Positions 41,995-48,052 of a stretch of 64,000 bases of DNA are shown here, one piece after another. The notes below the pieces were generated by a model. That model saw nothing but the letters and a program-made list of their open reading frames with translations, was not told where the DNA came from and did no database searches. The stretch spans positions 2,317,001-2,381,000 of the forward strand of contig NZ_CP119392.1 in assembly GCF_029224025.1 (NCBI RefSeq), written 5' to 3'. Numbering within the stretch: position 1 is the first letter of the stretch; every line of letters starts with the position of its first letter. The position numbers and the translations under genes were made by a program. This DNA comes from Rhodanobacter sp. AS-Z3 (GTDB taxonomy: Bacteria > Pseudomonadota > Gammaproteobacteria > Xanthomonadales > Rhodanobacteraceae).

Positions 41995-42051
41995 GCCTAA
42001 CACTACATTCAAGGCGGACGGCTACGCCGCCGCTTAATTCAGGGGTTAGGC
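41995..42051 (+). repeat. attC site 4
   Basis: 57 bp; R'' GCCTAAC 41995-42001, R' GTTAGGC 42045-42051; arms CAAGGCGGACGGC and GCCGCCGCTTAAT around TAC. Identical to attC 8. Confidence 0.88.
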
Positions 42052-42198
42052 GTCGTCGCGAAGTTGTCCGCAAGTCTTGGCGTATGCTCGCGCTTCGATT
42101 ATCAGCGTCATCAGCTTGCGCAGTTTCTTTGCACCCTTCATGTCCGAATCCATCACGGCCATCAGGTCTTTGAAAAATAGGTCAAGGGAAAATCCCAT
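42046..42198 (-). CDS. Cassette 5 protein, 50 residues, unknown function
   Basis: A very short gene: 50 residues starting MGFSLDLFFKDLMAV and ending CGQLRDDA, a basic helical protein with KGAKKLRKLM in the middle. GGAGAA lies 4-5 nt before ATG rc 42198. The TAA stop is the TTA of the left cassette boundary itself. Minus strand. The perfect fit between the cassette ends and the ribosome-binding site support it despite its size. Confidence 0.6.
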   Translation of the reverse strand: MGFSLDLFFKDLMAVMDSDMKGAKKLRKLMTLIIEARAYAKTCGQLRDDA

Positions 42199-42223
42199 GT
42201 TGTTCTCCTTTTGTGGTTTCCAC

Positions 42224-42279
42224 GCCTAACACGTCATTCAAGCGGACGGCTGCGCCGCCGCTTAATTCAAGGGTTAGGC
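42224..42279 (+). repeat. attC site 5
   Basis: 56 bp; R'' GCCTAAC 42224-42230, R' GTTAGGC 42273-42279; arms TCAAGCGGACGGC and GCCGCCGCTTAAT around TGC. ACGCCTAAC complements GTTAGGCGT at the start of cassette 5. Confidence 0.88.
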
Positions 42280-42524
42280 CGCAGGGCGTCTCGCGCAATT
42301 TGCACAAGACATCTCCAGCGGTCATCGCTTCCTGTGGTGGCTGCGATCTTGTCGAGCGCCGCGCGCAGCCTGGCTATCTCCGCATCCGCATCAATTTTCG
42401 CCACGAGTGCAATCGTTTCATCCGGCGGCGCGTCGTCCCATTTTTTCGGCAGCGGGTCGGTCCGGTCGTGGTACTGCATCCAGCCGGTGTCGTCCCATGT
42501 GCATCTGTACGCTTCAATTTTCAT
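42267..42524 (-). CDS. Cassette 6 protein, unknown function
   Basis: 85 residues from ATG rc 42524, with GGAG 6 nt upstream. The N-terminus MKIEAYRCTWDDTGWMQYHD is followed by an acidic helical stretch with a coiled-coil pattern (TIALVAKIDADAEIARLRAALDKI within it). The stop lies in attC 5. Minus strand. No family recognised; the composition resembles small phage early proteins. Confidence 0.65.
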   Translation of the reverse strand: MKIEAYRCTWDDTGWMQYHDRTDPLPKKWDDAPPDETIALVAKIDADAEIARLRAALDKIAATTGSDDRWRCLVQIARDALRPNP

Positions 42525-42541
42525 TGTTCTCTCCAATTGCG

Positions 42542-42603
42542 CCCTAACACGGTGGTCAAGCGGACCGGCGAAAAGCGCCGGCCGCTTACCTCAAGGGTTA
42601 GGC
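42542..42603 (+). repeat. attC site 6
   Basis: 62 bp; R'' CCCTAAC 42542-42548, R' GTTAGGC 42597-42603; arms TCAAGCGGACCGGC and GCCGGCCGCTTACC around GAAAAGC. Confidence 0.85.
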
Positions 42604-42849
42604 GGCGTCTGAAACATCCAGTTTCCCAGGCCAATCCGCACCCATGTCTATTCCGATCTCGCCGGCAACATCGAGCAGTGCCTTTTCGGCAAACTGCGCC
42701 GTCTCCATCGGCCCATCATGCTTGTGCGGCGTCAGTGGCAATCCGGCCTGTTTCCTGATGCTCATAATCGCGTAGCGCAAATGCATGGACACGCCGAGCA
42801 GCGCGCGCTGGTCAATCGTGAATTGCTGGGTTGGTGCGTGGTACTTCAT
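42598..42849 (-). CDS. Cassette 7 protein, unknown function
   Basis: 83 residues (MKYHAPTQQFTIDQRALLGV...), mostly helical, with GGAG 8-9 nt before the start. The stop codon uses the TTA of the left cassette boundary. The leader GAACTTGGAGAA is shared with cassettes 3 and 11. Minus strand. No family recognised. Confidence 0.65.
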   Translation of the reverse strand: MKYHAPTQQFTIDQRALLGVSMHLRYAIMSIRKQAGLPLTPHKHDGPMETAQFAEKALLDVAGEIGIDMGADWPGKLDVSDAA

Positions 42850-42877
42850 TCGGGTTCTCCAAGTTCGTGGCGCCGCC

Positions 42878-42934
42878 GCATAACACGTAGGTCAAGCCGA
42901 TGGCGTTCCGCCACGGCTTACCATTGGGTTAGGC
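42878..42934 (+). repeat. attC site 7
   Basis: 57 bp; R'' GCATAAC 42878-42884, R' GTTAGGC 42928-42934; arms TCAAGCCGATGGC and GCCACGGCTTACC. The most divergent arms in the array, but structurally regular. Confidence 0.8.
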
Positions 42935-43143
42935 CGCTCAATGATGTATTCGGGAAACGGCCAGCCTTCTTCTTCCGTTGCCCGCCTTGCGCCGAGTTCA
43001 CCCCATCGCGCATTGCACAAGCAACAGTCGCTCGGGTCGGCGCTCACGTCTGCTGGCTGCAGGTCAAGCGCCGTAGCAAGCTGCCCAACGGTTTCGCACT
43101 CAATTGCTTCGCCAGCGCGTATCACGTTCACTTCGGTACACAT
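42892..43143 (-). CDS. Cassette 8 protein, copy of the cassette 4 protein
   Basis: 83 residues from ATG rc 43143. Identical to the cassette 4 protein up to IIERPNP; it then differs because translation runs into a different attC (site 7) before the stop. GGAGG 6 nt upstream. Minus strand. Confidence 0.68.
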   Translation of the reverse strand: MCTEVNVIRAGEAIECETVGQLATALDLQPADVSADPSDCCLCNARWGELGARRATEEEGWPFPEYIIERPNPMVSRGGTPSA

Positions 43144-43164
43144 TGCAAACCTCCGGGCAGCGCG

Positions 43165-43221
43165 GCCTAACACTACATTCAAGGCGGACGGCTACGCCGC
43201 CGCTTAATTCAGGGGTTAGGC
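43165..43221 (+). repeat. attC site 8
   Basis: 57 bp, identical to attC 4 (offset 1170 bp); R'' GCCTAAC 43165-43171, R' GTTAGGC 43215-43221. Confidence 0.88.
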
Positions 43222-43401
43222 CGCAGTGGCGGTGTCTCTTGCCGCAAGCCATGACAAGTGCAGCATTCGGCTTTCCTCGGCAAAAAAGACTCCGTTCTTG
43301 TCACGGCCCCATGCGCGTGTAATGTGCGGCTGGGCTTTTACCCACCACTCGCGGCATTCTGTCTGCGTTGGGGTTTCCTGTGGTGCGTCTTTGTGGCTCA
43401 T
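43216..43401 (-). CDS. Cassette 9 protein, unknown function
   Basis: 61 residues (MSHKDAPQETPTQTECREWW...), Trp-rich with a WLAARDTATAA end. GAGGA lies 5-6 nt before the ATG, and the stop codon is the TTA of the left cassette boundary. Minus strand. No family recognised; the size and style fit small phage proteins. Confidence 0.62.
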   Translation of the reverse strand: MSHKDAPQETPTQTECREWWVKAQPHITRAWGRDKNGVFFAEESRMLHLSWLAARDTATAA

Positions 43402-43417
43402 AATTCCTCGCGTTGCG

Positions 43418-43473
43418 GCCTAACACGTCATCCAAGCGGACGGCTGCGCCGCCGCTTAATTCAGGCGTTAGCT
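43418..43473 (+). repeat. attC site 9
   Basis: 56 bp; R'' GCCTAAC 43418-43424, R' GTTAGCT 43467-43473; arms CCAAGCGGACGGC and GCCGCCGCTTAAT. TGCGGCCTAAC complements GTTAGGCCGCA at the start of cassette 9. Confidence 0.86.
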
Positions 43474-43656
43474 CGCTATCCGCGGCGGGATATTCCATGC
43501 CGCCACGGCCTGCGCACTGTCATCCGGCTCACCATCGGTAATGCTTGTGCCGGTTGCATCGCATTCGTTGCATCGCACAAACCAAGCAGATCCACTGCAT
43601 GTCAATTCAACGTGTGCGCTTCCGCAAAATGGGCAGTTCAGAATTTCGTTTTCCAT
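43468..43656 (-). CDS. Cassette 10 protein, Lar-like zinc-ribbon protein
   Basis: 62 residues from ATG rc 43656 (AAAGGA 7 nt upstream). The sequence LNCPFCGSAHVELTC, then WFVRCNECDATG and AVAAWN, has the layout of Lar-type restriction-alleviation zinc ribbons found in phages and prophages. Whether it alleviates restriction is not shown. The stop is the TTA of the cassette boundary. Minus strand. Confidence 0.68.
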   Translation of the reverse strand: MENEILNCPFCGSAHVELTCSGSAWFVRCNECDATGTSITDGEPDDSAQAVAAWNIPPRIAS

Positions 43657-43680
43657 TTCATTTCCTTTGGTTGCATCGCA

Positions 43681-43738
43681 AGCTAACACTGCGTCCGAGC
43701 GGACAACGTACCGTTGCCGCTCAACTTAATCGTTAGGC
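43681..43738 (+). repeat. attC site 10
   Basis: 58 bp; R'' AGCTAAC 43681-43687, R' GTTAGGC 43732-43738; arms CCGAGCGGACAACG and CGTTGCCGCTCAAC. GCAAGCTAAC complements GTTAGCTCGC at the start of cassette 10 with one mismatch, an R'' sequence different from the rest and yet matched to its own cassette. Confidence 0.83.
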
Positions 43739-43992
43739 CGCGGCAATCTGAATCCGTAGTCCTGTTGCATCCGTTGCACCATGTCCACCGGATCGGCGTC
43801 GGCGGACAGCCGGACAAATCCTCGGACGGCCATTTCACGCCCAAGCGAGAACTCCTGCAGAGCCATCGGGGTTACTGGCTCGGAAACCTTCCTGGTGGGG
43901 TGCAATATCGAAATTGCTCCCCACAGGAAAAGCTCCTGCGCCTTCCATTTATCCATTGCCACTTTCTTTGCTTTTGACCAATTAACAGCCAC
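43726..43992 (-). CDS. Cassette 11 protein, unknown function
   Basis: 88 residues from GTG rc 43992, with GGAG 6 nt upstream (leader GAACTTGGAGAA). The start MAVNWSKAKKVAMDKW and the later SADADPVDMVQRMQQDYGF helix are notable; no family recognised. The stop lies inside attC 10. Minus strand. Confidence 0.62.
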   Translation of the reverse strand: MAVNWSKAKKVAMDKWKAQELFLWGAISILHPTRKVSEPVTPMALQEFSLGREMAVRGFVRLSADADPVDMVQRMQQDYGFRLPRPND

Positions 43993-44019
43993 TTCATTCT
44001 CCAAGTTCGTCGCAACGCG

Positions 44020-44075
44020 GCCTAACACGTCATCCAAGCGGACGGCTGCGCCGCCGCTTAATTCAGGCGTTATGC
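44020..44075 (+). repeat. attC site 11 (right end of the array)
   Basis: 56 bp; R'' GCCTAAC 44020-44026, R' GTTATGC 44069-44075; arms CCAAGCGGACGGC and GCCGCCGCTTAAT. Its R' is joined to the phage sequence TTATGC, so this is the junction with the phage genome. Confidence 0.86.
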
Positions 44076-44249
44076 TGCAAGTTCGATGTCGATCGTTACG
44101 GTTCGAAACATCACTGGCGGCAGCGCGGCAATCTGCTCGCGAGTCAGCCCGCTTATCACAATGAACTGGTCGCCCGATTCGGTGCGTATGCCTGGCGTTG
44201 TCATGCCTTCAAGGTCGCCCATTTCAACAACCGTTCCTTCAATCTTCAT
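44070..44249 (-). CDS. Small phage protein of unknown function at the array junction
   Basis: 59 residues (MKIEGTVVEMGDLEGMTTPG...), beta-rich, ending FRTVTIDIELAA. Its TAA stop is the TTA of the phage-array junction GTTATGC. The start overlaps the next gene by 11 nt. Before the array arrived, this gene would have been followed after 30 nt by the gene now at 40,522-40,830. Confidence 0.6.
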   Translation of the reverse strand: MKIEGTVVEMGDLEGMTTPGIRTESGDQFIVISGLTREQIAALPPVMFRTVTIDIELAA

Positions 44250-44436
44250 TTCGTGCCGCCTCGGTTGCCACCGCCCTGACGCGCTTCGCTTCGCGCTCAA
44301 GCGCTGCCGCTGCCATATCAATCGCCACACCCAGCCGGCGTGGGTTTGTTTGTACGTGTGGTTCGTCGTCGCTGTCACGCCGCCACGCGTTGTGGCTGCG
44401 CAGTATTTCGGCGGCCTCGCTTGCGGTCATCTTCAT
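44239..44436 (-). CDS. Small phage protein of unknown function
   Basis: 65 residues, helical and charged (MKMTASEAAEILRSHNAWRR..., AIDMAAAALEREAKRVRAV). It overlaps both neighbours by a few bases in the tightly packed leftward operon. No family recognised beyond the general style of phage early proteins. Confidence 0.6.
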   Translation of the reverse strand: MKMTASEAAEILRSHNAWRRDSDDEPHVQTNPRRLGVAIDMAAAALEREAKRVRAVATEAARNED

Positions 44437-44738
44437 CGGTCACCACCGGTGCGCTCGTATGCGTCGAGGTTCGGCTTGCTGGTGGATCGTTTGGCGCGGG
44501 TCGGTGGTGCGTCGATGGGTTTTCGACTGCGGCGGCGTGCTGCCTGGGCGCGGCCTTGTTCGCGCACGTAGGCGATGAGGTCGTCGCGCAGCAGGATGGT
44601 GTGTTTCTGATTGAGCGACAGGGCCGGAACCGCGCCGCTGTCGACCAGTTCTTTCATGGATTTCAGGCCAAGATGCAGGAAGTCGGCGGCTTGCTGCAGG
44701 TCCATCGTCGGATCGTTGGCGGCGGGTTGCGTGTTCAT
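44433..44738 (-). CDS. Excisionase-like HTH DNA-binding protein
   Basis: 101 residues from ATG rc 44738, overlapping the methyltransferase stop by 4 nt (ATGA). The N-terminal half has the MerR-like HTH_17 pattern of excisionases: LQQAADFLHLGLKSMKELVDSGAVPAL, then KHTILLRDDLIAYV. The tail is very basic (RAQAARRRSRKP). It may be the phage excisionase or an early regulator; the position near the integrase end favours the former. Confidence 0.7.
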   Translation of the reverse strand: MNTQPAANDPTMDLQQAADFLHLGLKSMKELVDSGAVPALSLNQKHTILLRDDLIAYVREQGRAQAARRRSRKPIDAPPTRAKRSTSKPNLDAYERTGGDR

Positions 44739-46570
44739 GCGGCGATCCGTTCCGGCATGGTGACCGGGTCGAGGTTGGCGCGGGCCAGTGCGCAGAGTGG
44801 TGGTGGGCTGACGCTGTTGCCGACCATGCGCACGGACTGGCTGATGGTGAGGCGCTGGCCGCTGGCGGTGCGATCGATGATGTAGTCGGCGGGGAAGCCT
44901 TGGGCGCGGAACAGTTCCTCGCGCCGCAGCATGCGCAGGCCGATGTCGACGATGACGTAGGGCGTGCCATGAATGACGACGGTCACCAGTGCGATGCGAT
45001 CGCGGGTGGTGATGGTGTCGAGCGGTTCGCGCAGGTCGAGCGCGGTGCCGTTGCCGTAGTAATTCACCATGAATGCTGCGACACGCAGCGCGCCGGTTTC
45101 GTGTTCCGGTGACAAGGTGCACTCGATCAGCGCGTGGTGCTCGCCGCCGGCGCTGATGGTGGCCAGCGGGTCGGCTACGTCTGCCGCGTTGCTGGTGCCG
45201 CGCAGCTTGGCCATGTGCGCGGTGACCAGTCGCTGCTGGCTGCCGGTGGCGGTGACTGAGCTGACGGGTTCGTCACAACCGCGAGCGCGTGCGGGGTTTC
45301 CGTTGGGGCCACCGCCGTTGGCTTGCTCGAGGAATGCGGTGACCACCGCGCAGTCTGCTTTGCTGGTGATCGTGATCAGCGGTTCATTGCCGGGGCGCTG
45401 GTCGGTCTGCGCAGCCCGGCCACCGACCCCGACCAGCGTCGGTGACACCACCGCGAAGTGGCCACCCTTCACCCCGGCGCAGATCGTGCGCAGCGGTTCA
45501 TCCGCTGGCATGGTGCGCTGGTTGCTGGCGTTGGCCATCTCAGTGATCAGCGGCGCGAGCGTGGCAGTTCCGAGACAACTGTCCGCCTTGGCGGTGATCG
45601 TCTGCATGGGTTGCGATGTGCCGCGTTCGGAGGTCTGCGACATGCGGCCACCACAGCCCACAATGAACGGCTCCGCCGCATCGATCACGTACCGCTGAAT
45701 GCCCTTGGCGATCCGCCGCATGGTGGCTTCGGCCAGCGGCTTCTTGCGGGTGAAGATGGACGGGCACGGCACGGTGAAGTCGATGCAATCGGCGGCGGTC
45801 ACCAGCGGCAGCAGGCCGGGTGCTTTGCCGTGGGTAGGCGCAGGCCAGACGATGGGCTGGCCGTCGCGGCGGGCGATGAGGAACAACCGTTTGCGGATGG
45901 TGCCGGCGCCGTAGTCGCTGGCCACCAGCTTGCGCCATTCGACCACGTAGCCGATGGCGCGCAGCGCGGCGACAAACTGCGACCAGGTACGGCCGGCGTG
46001 GCGTTTGTCGGGCACCAGTTGCTGGTCCCACACGCTGACCATCTCGCCCTTGCTGGCCACGCTGCCGTCCAGTTTCAGCACGCGGCCGGTGGTTTTGCAG
46101 CGCTTGGCCACCAGCGGCCCCCATGTGAGGATCTGTTCGACGTTTTCGAGGCTGATGATGCGCGGCGCAAGGCCTGCTGCCGCCAGCGTGCCGGCAACCT
46201 TGAGCACCACCCAGCTCAGCGATCGCGTGGCACGCGCCCGCGGCTGGCCGCCTTTGGCTTGGCTGAAGTGGGTGCAGTCGGGGCTGGCGTGGAACCAGCC
46301 GACCTTGCGGCGCGCTACCTCACGCAGAATGTCGACGGTCCACACGTCGGCTTGCATATGGTGGGTGAATGGATGGTTGGCGGCGTGCAGGCCGATGGCC
46401 ATGGGGTCGTGGTTGACGGCCATGTCGGGGTCGCGGCCCAACGCCTGCCGCAGCGCTTCGCTGGCGCCGCCGCCGCCGGCGAAGAAGTCGAGCACGATTT
46501 CACCGGGGCGAAGCGCGGATGTGAAAGCCTGGCGTGGGAAGTTGAAGCCGTGCTGGGTTCCGTCAGCCAT
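44735..46570 (-). CDS. Phage DNA (cytosine-5) methyltransferase
   Basis: 611 residues from ATG rc 46570. Motif I LDFFAGGGGASEA (27-39), motif IV with catalytic Cys99 in SPDC (PDC rather than the usual PPC), motif VI ENVEQ, motif VIII IRKRLFLIARR and motif X GNSVSPPPLCALARANL are all present, so the enzyme should be active. The target-recognition region between VIII and X is long and made of several related units (TIT/TIS followed by ALV-type strands). No restriction enzyme gene is nearby; the likely role is protection of phage DNA from host restriction. Confidence 0.9.
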   Translation of the reverse strand: MADGTQHGFNFPRQAFTSALRPGEIVLDFFAGGGGASEALRQALGRDPDMAVNHDPMAIGLHAANHPFTHHMQADVWTVDILREVARRKVGWFHASPDCTHFSQAKGGQPRARATRSLSWVVLKVAGTLAAAGLAPRIISLENVEQILTWGPLVAKRCKTTGRVLKLDGSVASKGEMVSVWDQQLVPDKRHAGRTWSQFVAALRAIGYVVEWRKLVASDYGAGTIRKRLFLIARRDGQPIVWPAPTHGKAPGLLPLVTAADCIDFTVPCPSIFTRKKPLAEATMRRIAKGIQRYVIDAAEPFIVGCGGRMSQTSERGTSQPMQTITAKADSCLGTATLAPLITEMANASNQRTMPADEPLRTICAGVKGGHFAVVSPTLVGVGGRAAQTDQRPGNEPLITITSKADCAVVTAFLEQANGGGPNGNPARARGCDEPVSSVTATGSQQRLVTAHMAKLRGTSNAADVADPLATISAGGEHHALIECTLSPEHETGALRVAAFMVNYYGNGTALDLREPLDTITTRDRIALVTVVIHGTPYVIVDIGLRMLRREELFRAQGFPADYIIDRTASGQRLTISQSVRMVGNSVSPPPLCALARANLDPVTMPERIAA

Positions 46571-46739
46571 GCAGCTCACCCACGGCGCCAATGGCTTGTT
46601 CTGCCTGCTCGATGGCTATGGCTAGTTGCGTGGCCAGTGACCGCGCCGCTTCAAGAGGCAGCTGCTGGTATCCGGCACCGATGTAGACAGCTACACGGCC
46701 ATCGGTGGTGGCATGGGCGATGGGCTTGAAGTCAGGCAC
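46563..46739 (-). CDS. Small phage protein, 58 residues
   Basis: Begins at GTG rc 46739 inside the end of the upstream gene and overlaps the methyltransferase start by 8 nt. The product starts MPDFKPIAHATTDGRVAVYI and continues with a helical stretch (LEAARSLATQLAIAIEQAEQ). The tight overlaps on both sides and regular composition support a real gene. Function unknown. Confidence 0.55.
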   Translation of the reverse strand: MPDFKPIAHATTDGRVAVYIGAGYQQLPLEAARSLATQLAIAIEQAEQAIGAVGELHG

Positions 46740-46980
46740 GGGGCAGTGCCTTCTGGTCGGCTAGCTGGCTGATGCCGTGCACGACGGCTTCGACACGCTC
46801 AAGGCATTCAGAGGCAGCGGCGGATGGTGTGGCATGTGTCGTTTCAGAATCGACGTTTACCTCGGCACCCTTGGCTTGCACGAAAAGGTTGCAGCGGGCC
46901 CACCAGCCGCGATCCATGCGGACTACCTTGGGGGATCCGTAGCGGTTCAGCTCGATGAGCGTGGTTTCGAGATCACGCAT
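46732..46980 (-). CDS. Small phage protein of unknown function
   Basis: 82 residues from ATG rc 46980, with AAGGAG 8 nt upstream. MRDLETTLIELNRYGSPKVV is followed by WWARCNLFVQAKGAEVNV and a helical C-terminus (AAASECLERVEAVVHGISQL). The start overlaps the gene at 46,973 by 8 nt. No family recognised. Confidence 0.65.
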   Translation of the reverse strand: MRDLETTLIELNRYGSPKVVRMDRGWWARCNLFVQAKGAEVNVDSETTHATPSAAASECLERVEAVVHGISQLADQKALPRA

Positions 46981-47218
46981 GGGCTTGCTCCTTTCGATCC
47001 GCCTTGCGCAGCAGCCTTTGGCGGCATTGTTCGGCGTGTTTGATGGCGCGTTCGGTGGCGGCGATGGATTTGTTGAGGTCATCGATGACCGCGATGTCGT
47101 GGCGGCCTTCGGTGGCCAGTTGCAGGGCTTTGTTGAGGTGGCTTTGCGCGATGGTGGCGCTGGAGGCGACCAGCACGGCCAGTTGAGCGCGGTGGTGGAG
47201 TTGTTCGGTGCTGTTCAT
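46973..47218 (-). CDS. Small helical phage protein
   Basis: 81 residues, almost entirely helical with coiled-coil character (MNSTEQLHHRAQLAVLVASS..., NKSIAATERAIKHAEQCRQR). It overlaps both neighbours (ATGA with the upstream gene). No function can be assigned. Confidence 0.65.
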   Translation of the reverse strand: MNSTEQLHHRAQLAVLVASSATIAQSHLNKALQLATEGRHDIAVIDDLNKSIAATERAIKHAEQCRQRLLRKADRKEQAHA

Positions 47219-47412
47219 CGGATGGCCTTTTTGCGGAGTGCCTGTAGGCGGGTTTTGCAGGGCTGGCAGATGCGCCGGCCGCGCCAGGTGGTTGCTTCGG
47301 CGCGGGTGTAATGGTGGGATGAGGTGCAGTACCACTCGCCGGTGCTGCGCTGCAGGGCTTCGCTTTGCTGGCGAGCATGCTGGGCGGTGGAGTCTTTGCC
47401 GGTGGCGCTCAT
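47215..47412 (-). CDS. Small phage protein with a CxxC zinc-binding pattern
   Basis: 65 residues from ATG rc 47412. Cys in WYCTSSHHY and CxxC in ICQPCKTRL make a small treble-clef or zinc-ribbon-like pattern with His residues between. Overlaps of 4 nt on both sides. Function unknown. Confidence 0.6.
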   Translation of the reverse strand: MSATGKDSTAQHARQQSEALQRSTGEWYCTSSHHYTRAEATTWRGRRICQPCKTRLQALRKKAIR

Positions 47413-47735
47413 GCGGCGGCCTCGCTGGCTTCGTGCAGGGTGCGCTGGGCGAACGCGGCCCGGGCCTGGCGCAGGTCGTCGGTGATGTCGGTGGCGGTGC
47501 ACGGGAACGGTGCCTGGCGCGGTTTGCGGTAGGTGTTGACGCGCTGTTCCTGCGCGTGGCGCAGCATGGCGTTGGCGCGTGGGTGGCTGGTGAGCGCGAG
47601 GTAGACGCAGCCGTCGTCATCGACCCAGCACACGTACTGCCGTGCGTCGTTGGCCATGCGCACGCGATACACGATGGTGACCGCGAGGATGGGCAGGTTG
47701 CCGGCGATGTGGCCGATGGGGCGCAGAGGGGTCAT
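47409..47735 (-). CDS. Phage protein of unknown function
   Basis: 108 residues from ATG rc 47735 (MTPLRPIGHIAGNLPILAVT...), with a strand-rich centre (VCWVDDDGCVYLALTSHPRA) and a helical C-terminus. The ribosome-binding site is weak; a second methionine (MANDARQ) about 26 codons downstream is an alternative start. First gene after a 286-nt break in the leftward operon. Confidence 0.6.
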   Translation of the reverse strand: MTPLRPIGHIAGNLPILAVTIVYRVRMANDARQYVCWVDDDGCVYLALTSHPRANAMLRHAQEQRVNTYRKPRQAPFPCTATDITDDLRQARAAFAQRTLHEASEAAA

Positions 47736-47899
47736 GGTGGTGCTCAACACGTTGTGGGATGACTCAGCAGCGCCCTGCAGATCGCGGGGAGTCGACCGGC
47801 TGCATGCCAGGGGAAACATGCGCAGGGCGCTGGTGGGTGCAGCCTGTGGAACAGGCGAGGCTGCGACACCGCTGGGGCGTAACCGAGAGGAATACTGAG

Positions 47900-48052
47900 A
47901 TGGATTCAGCCGCATCGACGATGCGCTCGGTGTTCCCAACTGCCGGGGTTGTTGCGGATGCAGACGCGAGGCACTGGCCGGCTGGCCTCACCCGTTGGGG
48001 CCGACGGGCGGCGGTGGTTGTTCATGCGTGTGGCCAGTGGCTGACGAAGTAG
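47900..48052 (+). CDS. Possible small plus-strand gene in the operon break
   Basis: 50 codons from ATG 47900, with AGAGGA about 9 nt upstream (MDSAASTMRSVFPTAGVVAD...). It opposes the surrounding genes and overlaps the 3' end of the next one. It fills part of an otherwise empty 286-nt stretch (47,736-48,021) but may be chance. Confidence 0.25.
   Translation: MDSAASTMRSVFPTAGVVADADARHWPAGLTRWGRRAAVVVHACGQWLTK

Larger units (their letters stand above)
40861..44075. mobile_element. Array of 11 integron gene cassettes (attC sites, no IntI) inside the prophage
   Basis: Eleven attC sites of 56-63 bp occur at intervals of about 230-340 bp. Each has R'' (mostly GCCTAAC), an AAGCGG-A-C type left arm with one extra base, a small GC-rich loop, a CCGCTTA right arm and R' (mostly GTTAGGC). 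In nearly every unit, the first 8-12 bases after the G/TT cut complement the bases just before its own R'', as expected for true cassettes. The first unit starts at GTTAGAC 40861 and the last attC ends in GTTATGC. Each unit carries one small gene; only the first is on the plus strand. Confidence 0.88.

Noticed and set aside
41771..42037. Plus-strand reading frames in cassettes 4 and 8
   Set aside because: They run through the attC site, have Ser/Ala-rich shadow composition and no ribosome-binding site, whereas the minus-strand gene has GGAGG 6 nt before its ATG.
41098..44075. A CRISPR array
   Set aside because: The repeats are 56-63 bp, imperfectly palindromic and vary in the loop, and the intervals are 230-340 bp long with their own genes; no cas genes are present.
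41098..44075. The palindromic repeats as ordinary terminators or REP elements
   Set aside because: They lack T-tracts, have conserved GCCTAAC and GTTAGGC ends, and each unit's two ends are complementary, which terminators or REPs do not require.
44735..46570. A complete restriction-modification system
   Set aside because: No restriction endonuclease, specificity subunit or controller gene is found beside the methyltransferase; it is an orphan phage enzyme.
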